Notes: a model not told the origin generated them from the sequence alone. Positions 49,512 through 61,197 are shown, numbered from the stretch's first letter. The stretch: 64,000 bases of DNA from Inquilinus limosus (GCF_002195995.1 NZ_NHON01000014.1:1-64000), one strand, 5' to 3'. Numbers and translations are program-made.

Positions 49512-49856
49512 CTAGCCGGTGCGGCGGTGCCGGTACTGCAGCGCCACGACATAGGCCTTGGCGGGGCGAATCAGGAGGGCGGTGAGGACGACGAGGAGGG
49601 TGGCGCCGATCGCGACCGGCGCCCAGTCCGGCAGGTCGAAGGCGAAGCCGAGCCACAGCGTCAGCGGCACCACGGTGAAGCCGAGGATGAAGATCAGGAA
49701 GACGGCCGGGCCGTCGCCCGAATCGACCTCGGAGAGGTCGAGGCCGCAGACCGAACAGCGGTCGGCGACCGTCAGGAAGCCCTTGAACAGGGCGCCCCGG
49801 CCGCAGCGCGGGCATTTGCAGCCCAGCGCCGCGGACAGAGGAGAGACAGAGGTCAC
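49512..49856 (-). CDS. DUF983 protein
   Basis: A 114-residue membrane protein with an N-terminal zinc-ribbon-like Cys set (CKCPRCGRGALF and CSVCGLDLSEVDSGDGPA) and two transmembrane segments (FLIFILGFTVVPLTLWLGFA; VAIGATLLVVLTALLI). DUF983 genes commonly sit beside ctaE in alphaproteobacteria, as here, 6 bases downstream of it; the molecular role is unknown, probably oxidase assembly. Confidence 0.9.
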   Translation of the reverse strand: MTSVSPLSAALGCKCPRCGRGALFKGFLTVADRCSVCGLDLSEVDSGDGPAVFLIFILGFTVVPLTLWLGFAFDLPDWAPVAIGATLLVVLTALLIRPAKAYVVALQYRHRRTG

Positions 49857-49862
49857 CGAGGG

Positions 49863-50744
49863 CTAGTGGGCCGCGACGGCGCCGCCATGGCCGCCCCACC
49901 AGTAGATGGCGACGAACAGGAACAGCCAGACCGCGTCGACGAAGTGCCAGTACCAGGCCGCCGCCTCGAAGCCGAAATGGCTGTCCTTGGTGAAGTCGCC
50001 GCGCACCGTCCGGAACCAGCACACCGCCAGGAAGATGGTGCCGACCAGCACGTGGAAGCCGTGGAAGCCGGTGGCCATGTAGAAGGTCGAGGCGAAGACG
50101 CCGTCGGTGAAGCCGAATTCGGAGTGGGTGTATTCCCAGACCTGGATGCAGGTGAAGACCGCGCCGAGCAGGACGGTGATGCCCAGGGCCTTTGCCGCCT
50201 CCTTCATGTTGCCTTCGACGATCTCGTGATGCGCCCAGGTCACGGTGCAGCCCGACAGCAGCAGCACCAAGGTCATCAGCAGCGGGAAGTGGAAGGCGTC
50301 GACCGGGGTGATGCCCTTGGGCGGCCAGATGCCGCCGGTCGCCGCGACGCGGGCGTATTGCGACGCCTCGTTGACGAACAGGCTGGAGTCGAAATAGGCC
50401 CAGAAGAACGCGACGAAGAACATCACCTCCGACGCGATGAACAGCATCATGCCGTAGCGCAGGCCCAGCTTCACCACCGGGGTGTGCAGCTTGCGGAAGG
50501 TGGCTTCCTTGATCACGTCGCGCCACCAGCCGAACATCACGGCCAGCACGCCCAGGAAGCCGGCGATCAGCAGCACCGGTCCTTCGTCATGCATGTACAG
50601 CACGCCGCCGATCGCCATGCAGCCGGCCGCGATCGAGCCCAGCAGCGGCCACGGGCTGGGGTCGACCAGATGATAGGGATGCGGAACCGCGTTCAGTTCG
50701 TAGCTCGTCTCGTGCCTGTCGGCATGGACGTCGGTTGTGCTCAT
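49863..50744 (-). CDS. ctaE: Cytochrome c oxidase subunit III
   Basis: A 293-residue membrane subunit of the aa3-type terminal oxidase. It has about seven transmembrane segments and the conserved regions PYHLVDPSPWPLLGS, FFVAFFWAYFDSSL, HFPLLMTLVLLLSGCTVTWAHH, FHGFHVLVGTIFLAVC and AWYWHFVDAVWLFLF. It stabilises the core and proton uptake. A 68-base gap separates it from ctaG. Confidence 0.96.
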   Translation of the reverse strand: MSTTDVHADRHETSYELNAVPHPYHLVDPSPWPLLGSIAAGCMAIGGVLYMHDEGPVLLIAGFLGVLAVMFGWWRDVIKEATFRKLHTPVVKLGLRYGMMLFIASEVMFFVAFFWAYFDSSLFVNEASQYARVAATGGIWPPKGITPVDAFHFPLLMTLVLLLSGCTVTWAHHEIVEGNMKEAAKALGITVLLGAVFTCIQVWEYTHSEFGFTDGVFASTFYMATGFHGFHVLVGTIFLAVCWFRTVRGDFTKDSHFGFEAAAWYWHFVDAVWLFLFVAIYWWGGHGGAVAAH

Positions 50745-50812
50745 CCTCGTGCCCCTCTCGGTCTCTCGTCCGATATCCGCTTGGTTTCCGCCCTATCGCT
50801 GCCGGCAGGCCG

Positions 50813-51412
50813 TCAGCCGTTCTTCTCGGCCGCACGATAATAGGCGGCCACCGCATTCTCCAGCGCCTTCGAGCGCTGGCTGTAGAAGGTGTAGGACAGG
50901 GTGATGGTGCGCACGTCGCTCAGGTTCGGCTGCGCGTCCATCGCCGCGTCGACATAGAAGTAGACCGGGAACTCCACCGTCTCGCCCGGCTGGATGATCT
51001 GCTCGGTGAAGCAGAAGCACTGCACCTTGGAGAAGTAGAGCCCGACCTTGTCCGGCGTCACATTGTAGACCGCCTGGCCGGCGGTCGGCTCCTTGGCCGT
51101 GCTGGTGGCCTGGAAGTAGATCAGCGCCGGCTCGCCCAGCTTGACCTCGACCTCGGTCTGCTCGGCCTTGAAGGTCCAGGGCAGCTCGGCGTCGGTGTTG
51201 GCGACGAAGCGCACCCGCACGGTGCGGTCCAGCACCTTGTCGGAGACCGAATCGGCGACCTGGGTGGTGCCGCCATAGCCGGTGACCTGGCAGAACAGCC
51301 GGTACAGCGGCGAGGAGGCGAAGGCCAGAACGCCCATCGAGAAGGCGACGCCGCACAGCGTGGTCATGAAGAGGCGGTTGCGGCGCCGGACCTTGGGGTC
51401 GAGCTCGGCCAT
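50813..51412 (-). CDS. ctaG: Cytochrome c oxidase copper-assembly protein CtaG (Cox11)
   Basis: A 199-residue copper chaperone inserting CuB into subunit I. One N-terminal transmembrane helix (about residues 13-33), then a periplasmic Ig-like domain with the copper motif CFCF in SKVQCFCFTEQIIQPGE. The ATG at 51412 lies one base after the stop of the small upstream ORF (TGAG-ATG). A GTG nine bases upstream is an alternative. Confidence 0.95.
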   Translation of the reverse strand: MAELDPKVRRRNRLFMTTLCGVAFSMGVLAFASSPLYRLFCQVTGYGGTTQVADSVSDKVLDRTVRVRFVANTDAELPWTFKAEQTEVEVKLGEPALIYFQATSTAKEPTAGQAVYNVTPDKVGLYFSKVQCFCFTEQIIQPGETVEFPVYFYVDAAMDAQPNLSDVRTITLSYTFYSQRSKALENAVAAYYRAAEKNG

Positions 51413-51413
51413 C

Positions 51414-51566
51414 TCAGCCACCCTTCATCTTGACGATGGTGATCACGAAGATCAGCACGACCCAGGCGATCAGCCCCAGCGCCAGCGCCACGTTGCGGCC
51501 GCGCAGGCGGCTGCGGGCGTCGGGCGGGGGCGACTGCGGCGGTCTGGGGATCGGTCTGGCAGCCAT
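51414..51566 (-). CDS. Small single-TM protein between ctaB and ctaG
   Basis: A 50-residue protein not covered by long-frame searches. It has a Pro/Arg-rich cytoplasmic N-terminus (PIPRPPQSPPPDAR) and one transmembrane helix (VALALGLIAWVVLIFVITIV), ending KMKGG. The ATG at 51566 lies one base after the ctaB stop and its own stop is one base before the ctaG ATG. Small single-TM proteins occupy this position in many alphaproteobacterial cox operons (CoxF-like); function unknown. Confidence 0.75.
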   Translation of the reverse strand: MAARPIPRPPQSPPPDARSRLRGRNVALALGLIAWVVLIFVITIVKMKGG

Positions 51567-51567
51567 C

Positions 51568-52503
51568 TCAGAGATGCACCGCGGTGTGGTCGACGATCAG
51601 CAGGCCGAAGATCGCGAACAGGTAGAAGATCGAATAGCCGAACATCTGCTTGGCGGCGCGGTGGTTGGTGGCCGCGTCGTCCTCGCGCAGGACCCGGACC
51701 GCGCAGAGGATGAACAGCGCGCCCAAGAGGCCGGCGCCGATGGCGTAGGTCAGCCCGGCGGTGCCGAGGAACCAGGGGGCAAGGCCGAGCGGGAACAGGG
51801 CCAGGGTGTAGGCCAGCATCTGGCGCTTGGTCTCGCGCGCGCCGGACACCACCGGCAGCATCGGCACGCCGGCCTTGGCGTATTCGCCGCTGCGGAACAG
51901 CGCCAGCGCCCAGAAATGCGGCGGGGTCCACATGAAGATCAGGGCGAACAGCACGATCGGGGCCAGGGTCACGTCGCCGGTCACGGCGGCCCAGCCGATC
52001 ATCGGCGGGAACGACCCGGCGGCGCCGCCGATCACGATGTTCTGCGGCGTCCGCCGCTTCAGCCACATCGTGTAGACGAAGACGTAGAAGGCCGAGGCCG
52101 CGGCCAGCACGGCGGCGGCCACCCAGTTGACCGCCAGCCCCATCACCAGCACGGCGGCGACCGACAGGAACACGCCGAAGGCCAGCGCCTCGGACGGGGC
52201 GATGCGGCCGCGCACGATCGGGCGGCCGCAGGTCCGGCTCATCACCGCGTCGATGTCGCGGTCGTACCACATGTTGATGGCCCCGGCCGCGCCGGCGCCG
52301 ACGGCGATGCACAGCACGGCGGTGGCGGCCAGGACCGGGTGCAGATGGCCCGGCGCCGCGATCAGCCCGGCGATGCCGGTGAAGACGACGAGCGTCATCA
52401 CCCGCGGCTTCAACAGCGCGAGATAGTCCTGCCAGGTGGCGCCGCCCTCGGCCTCGGCCGAGGCGGATCGGGCTGTCCGGTCCAGGGTCACGTCCGACAT
52501 CAT
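51568..52503 (-). CDS. ctaB: Protoheme IX farnesyltransferase (haem O synthase)
   Basis: A 311-residue integral-membrane prenyltransferase adding the farnesyl group to haem b. The signature NMWYDRDIDAVMSRTCGRPI, with the NxxxDxxxD metal-diphosphate motif, is near residue 75. About eight or nine transmembrane segments. Tandem ATGs at 52503 and 52500. It feeds the haem a pathway of the oxidase encoded by the same operon. Confidence 0.96.
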   Translation of the reverse strand: MMSDVTLDRTARSASAEAEGGATWQDYLALLKPRVMTLVVFTGIAGLIAAPGHLHPVLAATAVLCIAVGAGAAGAINMWYDRDIDAVMSRTCGRPIVRGRIAPSEALAFGVFLSVAAVLVMGLAVNWVAAAVLAAASAFYVFVYTMWLKRRTPQNIVIGGAAGSFPPMIGWAAVTGDVTLAPIVLFALIFMWTPPHFWALALFRSGEYAKAGVPMLPVVSGARETKRQMLAYTLALFPLGLAPWFLGTAGLTYAIGAGLLGALFILCAVRVLREDDAATNHRAAKQMFGYSIFYLFAIFGLLIVDHTAVHL

Positions 52504-52575
52504 AAACCTCAAGCGGACCGGGCCGCACGGGTGATCCGCGCGGCCCGGCCCATTCTCCTCAATTCTGGCCTCGGA

Positions 52576-55117
<2,542 letters not shown>

Positions 55118-55445
55118 GCCGTGCGCTCTTTCGTTATCGTTGTCGTTCCCACCCTGGCCCATGCCGGCTGCCGCCGCCAATGGACTCCGTCCGGCCTTAT
55201 AGCGATGGAAACGCGAGGGTTGAAGCCCCCACGACATCGCACGGCGCACGAAGCCGGGCCAATCCTGGCCAGGGCGAAAATACAGGGCGTTCCGCGGGGC
55301 AACAACAGGCCGTGCGCCATGGCTGTCACGCAAATGGTCGCATCCCCTTGGCAAGCCGATTCGGTCGCACGCTCGAGCGGGGGCTGGCCCCGGCCGGCGG
55401 ACGGCACTATCTCTGGAGTCCAGACCCGCTGATCGGACCCCAGCC
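55118..55445. other. Divergent ctaC/tldD intergenic region
   Basis: 328 bases with no gene. It must contain the cox operon promoter (minus) and the tldD promoter (plus). Two near-repeats of gataacga/gacaacga occur close to the ctaC start (55130-55145). No riboswitch or strong hairpin is recognised. Confidence 0.5.
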
Positions 55446-56879
55446 ATGAGCGCCATCGACCAGACCGACGACCTGTTCTTCACCCAGGCCGGGCTCGACC
55501 GGGCCCGGCTCGAGCGGCTGGTCGGCGACGCGCTGCAGGGCGCCGATGACGGCGAGCTGTTCCTGGAATACGTCCAGTCCGAGGGGCTGAGCTGGGACGA
55601 TGGCAAGCTGAAGAGCGCCAGCTTCGACACCAGCCAGGGATTCGGGCTGCGCGCGGTGGCGGGCGAGACCACCGGCTACAGCCATGCCTCGACCCTCAGC
55701 GAGGACGCGGTGAAGCGGGCGGCGGACACGGTGCGCGCGGTCCGCGCCGGCCATGGCGGCAGCCTGGCCGAGCCGCCGCAGGGCACCAACCGGCAGCTCT
55801 ACACCGACGCCAACCCGCTTTCGGCGGTGCCGTTCGAGGCCAAGGTCAGGGTCCTGGCCGAGATCGATGCCTATGCCCGGGCGAAGGATCCGCGGGTGCG
55901 CCAGGTCAGCGCCTCGATCAGCGGCAACTGGCAGGCGGTGCGGATCCTTCGCGCCGATGGCCGCGACGCCGCCGACATCCGGCCGCTGGTGCGGGTCAAC
56001 GTCTCGGTCGTGGTCGGCGACGGCGACCGGATGGAGAGCGGCAGCCACGGCGCCGGCGGCCGCACCGGCTACGATCTCTACCTCGAGCCGGCGCAATGGC
56101 AGGGGGCGGTGGACGAGGCGCTGCGCCAGGCCCTGGTGCGGCTGGACGCGGTCGAGGCGCCGGCCGGCGAGATGACCGTGGTGCTCGGCGCCGGCTGGCC
56201 CGGCATCCTGCTGCACGAGGCGATCGGCCACGGCCTCGAGGGCGATTTCAATCGCAAGAAGACCTCCGCCTTCTCCGGCCTGATGGGCCAGCGCGTCGCG
56301 GCGCCGGGCGTCACCGTGATCGATGACGGCACCCTGCCGGATCGGCGCGGCAGCCTGACCGTGGACGATGAGGGCACGCCGACCGGCAGCACCACGCTGA
56401 TCGAGGACGGCATCCTGGTCGGCTACATGCAGGACCGGATGAACGCCCGGCTGATGGGCATGGCGCCGACCGGCAACGGCCGGCGGCAGAGCTACGCCCA
56501 CCACCCGATGCCGCGGATGACCAACACCATCATGCTCGGCGGCAACACCTCGCCGGCGGAGATCCTGGCCTCGGTGAAGACCGGCCTCTACGCCGTCAAC
56601 TTCGCCGGCGGCCAGGTCGACATCACCAACGGCAAGTTCGTGTTCTCCGCCTCCGAGGCCTATCTGATCGAGGACGGCAGGATCGGCCCGGCGGTGAAGG
56701 GCGCGACCCTGATCGGCAACGGGCCCGACGCGCTGACCAAGGTGTCGATGGTCGGCGACGACATGGCGCTCGACCCCGGCATCGGCACCTGCGGCAAGGA
56801 AGGCCAGGGCGTGCCGGTCGGTGTCGGCCAGCCGACGCTGCGGATCGACGGGCTCACGGTCGGCGGCACCCGGGCCTGA
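55446..56879 (+). CDS. tldD: Metalloprotease TldD
   Basis: A 477-residue subunit of the TldD-TldE (PmbA) metalloprotease, which cleaves unfolded peptides and matures modified peptides in other bacteria. The zinc motif HEAIGHGLEGDFNRK is near residue 257, and the C-terminal third Zn ligand region GTCGKEGQGVPVGVGQPTLR is intact. Length matches. pmbA/tldE is not adjacent, so the partner must be elsewhere. A GC hairpin spans its stop codon. Confidence 0.96.
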   Translation: MSAIDQTDDLFFTQAGLDRARLERLVGDALQGADDGELFLEYVQSEGLSWDDGKLKSASFDTSQGFGLRAVAGETTGYSHASTLSEDAVKRAADTVRAVRAGHGGSLAEPPQGTNRQLYTDANPLSAVPFEAKVRVLAEIDAYARAKDPRVRQVSASISGNWQAVRILRADGRDAADIRPLVRVNVSVVVGDGDRMESGSHGAGGRTGYDLYLEPAQWQGAVDEALRQALVRLDAVEAPAGEMTVVLGAGWPGILLHEAIGHGLEGDFNRKKTSAFSGLMGQRVAAPGVTVIDDGTLPDRRGSLTVDDEGTPTGSTTLIEDGILVGYMQDRMNARLMGMAPTGNGRRQSYAHHPMPRMTNTIMLGGNTSPAEILASVKTGLYAVNFAGGQVDITNGKFVFSASEAYLIEDGRIGPAVKGATLIGNGPDALTKVSMVGDDMALDPGIGTCGKEGQGVPVGVGQPTLRIDGLTVGGTRA

Positions 56880-56889
56880 CCGGCCCGGG
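56869..56889 (+). terminator. Hairpin spanning the tldD stop codon
   Basis: CCCGGGCC (56869-56876) and GGCCCGGG (56882-56889) form a perfect 8-bp stem with the tldD TGA in the loop. A downstream U-run is absent. Confidence 0.4.
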
Positions 56890-57167
56890 CCTTCGGTCCC
56901 GTCAAGACTTCCGGTCTCATTCAAGAACGGCTGTCCGCCGACGGTGCCTCTTCGCCCGGAAGGTGGCGAGACTGAATAGTATTTTATGTATTCCTTCCAG
57001 AATTGCCGCCTGGAATCACCTGACTCTCCTTTAAATCAGACAAATTGCTTCGCCGCCGCCTCATTTGAGTATCCTCTTTTTCTTGATCGTTCTCGGGATA
57101 TATGGCGTTATGAAAAGACGCTTCTGCGGGGGCGCATATTTTATAATTGATGTTTGGAGAGGCGAAC
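56890..57167 (+). promoter_or_regulatory. AT-rich leader of the chaperone-usher operon
   Basis: This intergenic stretch, especially 56975-57165, is strikingly AT-rich compared with everything around it. A perfect -10 hexamer TATAAT lies at 57142-57147, 20 bases before the GTG start, but a convincing -35 is lacking at 16-18 bases. A ggagagg ribosome binding site is at 57156-57162. Such AT-rich leaders often mark silenced or horizontally acquired operons. Confidence 0.45.
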
Positions 57168-57665
57168 GTGCGAATCTCCTTTGGTCTTTTGATCGGCGCG
57201 GCCATCGCTTTTCAGGCGCCGGCCAATATTGTGCAGGCGGCGACCGCGACCACCAGCTTCCTGGTCACGGCGACCGTGTTGAAGTTCTGTACCGTGGTGG
57301 CGACGCCGATGGCATTCGGCAACTACACCAGCTCGACGGACGCGATCAGCACCTCCACGATCACCGTCACCTGCACCAACGGCACCGGCTATGACATCGG
57401 CCTCGATGCGGGCGGGGCGGCCGGCGCCACGGTGACCACGCGCCAGATGTCGGGCACGACGGTGACCGCCGCCCGGCTGAACTACTTCCTGTACAGCGAC
57501 AGCAGCCGCACCGTGAATTGGGGCAACACCGTGGGCACCGACACGGTCCACCTCACCGCCGGCGTCGCCCCCATCGTCTCGACCGTCTACGGGCGGGTCC
57601 CCTCCGGCCAGTTCGTCTCCCCCGACGCGTATCTGGACACGATCAACGTCACGGTCACCTACTGA
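57168..57665 (+). CDS. Spore coat U domain (SCPU) pilus subunit
   Basis: A 165-residue secreted protein of the spore-coat-U/archaic pilin type. Signal peptide to about residue 24 (FGLLIGAAIAFQAPANIVQA). The core has FLVTATVLKFCTV, ATPMAFGNYTSST, the Cys pair (Cys at about 41 and 68, TVTCTNGTGYDIGL) and the C-terminal YLDTINVTVTY typical donor-strand-compatible end. GTG start with ggagagg upstream. First gene of a chaperone-usher operon. Confidence 0.88.
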   Translation: MRISFGLLIGAAIAFQAPANIVQAATATTSFLVTATVLKFCTVVATPMAFGNYTSSTDAISTSTITVTCTNGTGYDIGLDAGGAAGATVTTRQMSGTTVTAARLNYFLYSDSSRTVNWGNTVGTDTVHLTAGVAPIVSTVYGRVPSGQFVSPDAYLDTINVTVTY

Positions 57666-57678
57666 CCCGGGGCGGCCG

Positions 57679-58401
57679 ATGACGGTGATGCGCGGACGCC
57701 TCGTCCTGATCGCGGCGGCCCTGGCTGCCTTGTGCCTCGGCGCCGGGGGCGCCCGGGCCGGGGGGCTCGAGGTCGCCCCCCTCGGGGTCGACTTCCCGGC
57801 GGGCCAGATGGCCCAGACCATCACCGTCGCCAACCGGGCCACCGCCCCGGCGACGGTGCAGGTGCGGACCTTCGAATGGTCGCAGCCCGGCGGGGTCGAC
57901 CGGCTGGTCCCGACCGACGCGGTGGTGGCCAGCCCGCCGATCGTCACCATCCCGCCGGGGCGGGAGCAGGTGATCCGCGTGCTGCTGCGCCGGCCGTCCG
58001 CCGGGGCGGCGGAAAAGAGCTACCGGCTGATGGTCGACGAGATTCCGGTGCCCGTGCCGGGCCAGATCAACCTGGCGTTGCACCTGTCGCTGCCGATCTT
58101 CGTCCTGCCGGCCGCGCCCGGCCAGGCCAGCGTCGCCTGGTCGGCCCGGCCGGCGGGGGGCGGGGCGGTCGAGCTGGCGGCCCGCAATGGCGGCACCCGG
58201 CATGCCAAGTTCGACAGCCTGACCGTCGCCACCCGCAGCGGGGCGGCCAGTGCGGCCTTCGGCGGCTATGTCCTGCCCGGCCAGGAAAAGCGGTGGCGGA
58301 TCCCGCTGCGCGGGCTGGACCGGGCCGGGCAGGTCACGCTCCGCGGCAACGGCAGCCAGGGCGGGGTGGATGTCACGATCGCCCTGGACGGCCGCCCTTA
58401 A
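57679..58401 (+). CDS. Pilus periplasmic chaperone (PapD-like)
   Basis: A 240-residue periplasmic chaperone. Signal peptide to about residue 29 (GAGGARAGG). Two Ig-like domains; the G1 donor strand region is REQVIRVLLRRPSAGAAEKS, and the cleft Arg/Lys residues are within SYRLMVDEIPV, typical of chaperones in spore coat U/Csu-type systems. It lies 13 bases after the pilin stop and overlaps the usher start by 32 bases. An ATG nine bases downstream is an alternative start. Confidence 0.9.
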   Translation: MTVMRGRLVLIAAALAALCLGAGGARAGGLEVAPLGVDFPAGQMAQTITVANRATAPATVQVRTFEWSQPGGVDRLVPTDAVVASPPIVTIPPGREQVIRVLLRRPSAGAAEKSYRLMVDEIPVPVPGQINLALHLSLPIFVLPAAPGQASVAWSARPAGGGAVELAARNGGTRHAKFDSLTVATRSGAASAAFGGYVLPGQEKRWRIPLRGLDRAGQVTLRGNGSQGGVDVTIALDGRP

Positions 58402-60691
58402 GGCCGGCGCGGCGGTGCTGGCGGCCATCGGCTGGCTGGCGGCGCTGCCCGCGGCGGCGGAGGACCGCAGCCTCTATCTCGACGTCACCGTCAACGGGCA
58501 GAGGCAGGAGCTGATCGGCAGCTTCGTCGAGCGGGACGGCACCCTCTACGCGACGCCGGAGGAGCTGGAGGCGGTGGGCGTGCGGCGGCCGGAGGGCGCC
58601 GCGCCGACCGCCGATGGGCTGCTGCGCCTGACCGATGTCCCCGGCCTGCGCTACGACTACGACGAACCGGGCCAGGCGCTGCGCCTCGACCTGCCGGAGG
58701 AGGCGCGCCGGCCGGTGGCGATCGGGGCGCGCACCCCCCGGGTCGTCCAGGCCGACAGCGACTACGGCCTGCTGCTGAACTACGATTTGATCGGCACCCG
58801 CAGCGCGGGCGAGACCTCCGGCTCCGGCGTGGTGGAGGGGCGCGTGTTCGGGCCGCTCGGCGTGCTCGACACCAGCTTCCTCGGCAATATCGGCGCCGCG
58901 GCCGGCCAGGATGAGCGGCTGGTCCGGCTGGACACGACCTGGACCTGGTCCGACCCCGACGCGCTGCGCCGGGTCCGGCTGGGCGACTTCATCAGCGGCG
59001 GCCTGGCCTGGACCCGGCCGGTGCGGATGATCGGCGGCCAGGTCGACCGCGACTTCACCATGCGGCCGGACCTGGTGACCTTTCCGGTGCCGGCCTTCGG
59101 CGGCGATGCGGCGGTGCCGTCCACCGTCGACGTCTATGTCAACAACGTGAAGCAGTTCTCGACCGAGGTGAAGCCGGGCCCGTTCGAGATCACCAGCCTG
59201 CCGGTGCTGACCGGGGCCGGCGACGCCCGGGTGGTGGTGCGCGACGCGCTGGGCCGCGAGACGGTGCAGACCCTGCCCTTCTACGCCAGCCGCAGCCTGC
59301 TGCGCGAAGGCTTCGTCGACTATTCCCTCGAGGCCGGCTCGATCCGCCGGCGCTATGGCGAGGCCAGCAACGACTATTCCGGCTTCGCCGGCATCGGCTC
59401 GCTGCGCTACGGCCTCGACGACACGCTGACGCTGGAAGGCCATGTCGAGGGCAGCCGCGACCTGGTCCTGGGCGGCGCCGGCGCCGTCTATGGCGTCGGC
59501 ACGCTCGGCACCGTCAACGCCGCGGTGGCCGCCAGCCGCGGCGGCGGCGAGTCCGGGCTGCAATACGCGGTGGGGTTCGAGCATCTCGATCCGCGCTGGA
59601 GCGCCAGCCTGCAGCGCACCGGCACGATCGGGGTCTACAAGGACCTGGCGGCGGTGGAGGATCGCAGCCGGCTGCGCGGCAGCACCCGGGTCAGCGCCAG
59701 CCTGAACCTCGACCGCTGGGGGTCGATCGGCCTGGCCTATGTCGACCTCGACCGGACCCGATTCGGGCGGACGCAGATCGCCTCGGGCAACTACACCGTG
59801 ACGCTGTTCGACGACATCCAGCTGGTGGCCAGCAGCTTCCTCGACCTCGACGACACCTCGAATGCCGGGGTGCTGCTGTCGCTGACCGTGCCCCTCGGCC
59901 GCGAGACCAGCGTCGGCCTCGACGCCAATGCGCAGAACGGCCGGCGCTGGCTGACCCAGCGCGCCAGCTATGTGCAGGACACCGGCGTCACCGATCGCGG
60001 CCTGGTGGTCAACGCCCAGGTCAGCGAGGGCGACCTGCGCCGTTACTACGGCCAGGTCGACTACCGCACGGCGCTGGCCGACTTCACCGTGTCGGCCGAC
60101 CAGATCGACGACCGTGCGAGTTTCCGCGGCGAGGTCCGCGGCTCGCTCGCCTATGCCGGGGGCGGGGTCTTCGTCGGCCAGCGCATCGACGACAGCTTCG
60201 CCGTGGTCGACACCGGCGTGCCGGATGTCGGCGTGACGCTGGAGAACCGACCGGTCGGCCGCACCGACGGCGCCGGCCAGCTGCTGGTGCACGGGCTTCG
60301 GGCCTATGAGGCCAACCAGATGGCGATCGACGTGGCCGACCTGCCGGGCGACGCCGCCTTCGACGACACCCGCCGGTCGGTGGTGCCGGCCGACCGTAGC
60401 GGCATCGTCGTGCGGTTCCCGGTCCATGTCGGCGATGCCGCGACCGTCGTCATCCATCGGCCCGACGGCAGCGCCGTGCCGCCCGGCTCCACCCTGGTGC
60501 TCGACACCGCCGGGCCGGAGCCGCTGCCGGTCGGCTATGACGGGCTGGCCTATGCCACCGGGCTGCAGCCGGAGAATGCCGGGACGGTCACCCTGCCGGA
60601 CGGCAGCCGCTGCCGCATCGCCTTCGCCTTCGCCCCGACGCCGGGCGATATTCCCCGGATCGGTCCCGTCACCTGCGGAGGACCGCCATGA
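58370..60691 (+). CDS. Outer-membrane usher (FimD/CsuD-like)
   Basis: A 773-residue usher that assembles and exports pilus subunits. A start at ATG 58370 gives a signal peptide (AAVLAAIGWLAALPAAA) and overlaps the chaperone by 32 bases. N-terminal domain features are DRSLYLDVTVNGQRQELIGS and DLPEEARRPV; the large central part is a beta-barrel with alternating aromatic strands, a plug-like Ig section near SYDVYVNN-type VDVYVNNVKQFSTEVKPGPF, and a C-terminal domain near the end. It is shorter than classical FimD (about 840-870), as for archaic ushers. Confidence 0.93.
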   Translation: MSRSPWTAALKAGAAVLAAIGWLAALPAAAEDRSLYLDVTVNGQRQELIGSFVERDGTLYATPEELEAVGVRRPEGAAPTADGLLRLTDVPGLRYDYDEPGQALRLDLPEEARRPVAIGARTPRVVQADSDYGLLLNYDLIGTRSAGETSGSGVVEGRVFGPLGVLDTSFLGNIGAAAGQDERLVRLDTTWTWSDPDALRRVRLGDFISGGLAWTRPVRMIGGQVDRDFTMRPDLVTFPVPAFGGDAAVPSTVDVYVNNVKQFSTEVKPGPFEITSLPVLTGAGDARVVVRDALGRETVQTLPFYASRSLLREGFVDYSLEAGSIRRRYGEASNDYSGFAGIGSLRYGLDDTLTLEGHVEGSRDLVLGGAGAVYGVGTLGTVNAAVAASRGGGESGLQYAVGFEHLDPRWSASLQRTGTIGVYKDLAAVEDRSRLRGSTRVSASLNLDRWGSIGLAYVDLDRTRFGRTQIASGNYTVTLFDDIQLVASSFLDLDDTSNAGVLLSLTVPLGRETSVGLDANAQNGRRWLTQRASYVQDTGVTDRGLVVNAQVSEGDLRRYYGQVDYRTALADFTVSADQIDDRASFRGEVRGSLAYAGGGVFVGQRIDDSFAVVDTGVPDVGVTLENRPVGRTDGAGQLLVHGLRAYEANQMAIDVADLPGDAAFDDTRRSVVPADRSGIVVRFPVHVGDAATVVIHRPDGSAVPPGSTLVLDTAGPEPLPVGYDGLAYATGLQPENAGTVTLPDGSRCRIAFAFAPTPGDIPRIGPVTCGGPP

Positions 60692-61197
60692 GACGATCCC
60701 TGCTGTGCGGCCTGCTCGTGACGCTGGCCTTCATCCTGGCCGGCCGCCCGGCCTTGGCTGCCGGGGAAAGCTGCACGGTCACCGCCACCCCGCTGGCCTT
60801 CGGCAATTTCGCGCCGCTGTCGGGCACGGTGCTGGACGTGACATCGACGATCACGGTGACCTGCGTCTGTCCTGTGCTGTGCCTCGGCATCAACTACACC
60901 GTCGCGGTCAGCACCGGCGGGTCGGGCACCTTCTCGCCGCGGCGGATGAGTGCCGGGATGCCGACCCTGGCCTATAACGGCTACACCACGTCCGGGCGGA
61001 CCACGATCTGGGGCGACGGCACGGGGAGCACCGCGGTGCAGACGCGCTGCCGACTGGTCGGCGCCATCGGCAGCAGCTGGGTCGAGCCGATCACCTTCTA
61101 TGGGCGGATCCCGGTCAACACGGCAGCGGCCCCCGGCAGCTATTCGGACACGCTCAACGTGACCGTCACCTATACGGGCATCTCCCTCTGCCTTTAG
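60688..61197 (+). CDS. Spore coat U domain protein, second pilus subunit
   Basis: A 169-residue SCPU protein, the last gene of the operon; its ATG overlaps the usher stop (ATGA). Signal peptide to about residue 24 (AFILAGRPALAAG). It has four or more Cys (TCVCPVLCLGINYT) in the place of the single loop Cys of the first subunit, a feature seen in tip-type subunits, and ends YSDTLNVTVTYTGISLCL. Its position after the usher is that of the CsuE-like tip adhesin, but it has one domain only. Confidence 0.85.
   Translation: MRRSLLCGLLVTLAFILAGRPALAAGESCTVTATPLAFGNFAPLSGTVLDVTSTITVTCVCPVLCLGINYTVAVSTGGSGTFSPRRMSAGMPTLAYNGYTTSGRTTIWGDGTGSTAVQTRCRLVGAIGSSWVEPITFYGRIPVNTAAAPGSYSDTLNVTVTYTGISLCL

Noticed and set aside
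57065-57394. 109-codon open frame overlapping the first SCPU gene
   Set aside because: Low-complexity frame in shadow of a gene with signal peptide and ribosome binding site; begins in the AT-rich leader without a Shine-Dalgarno.
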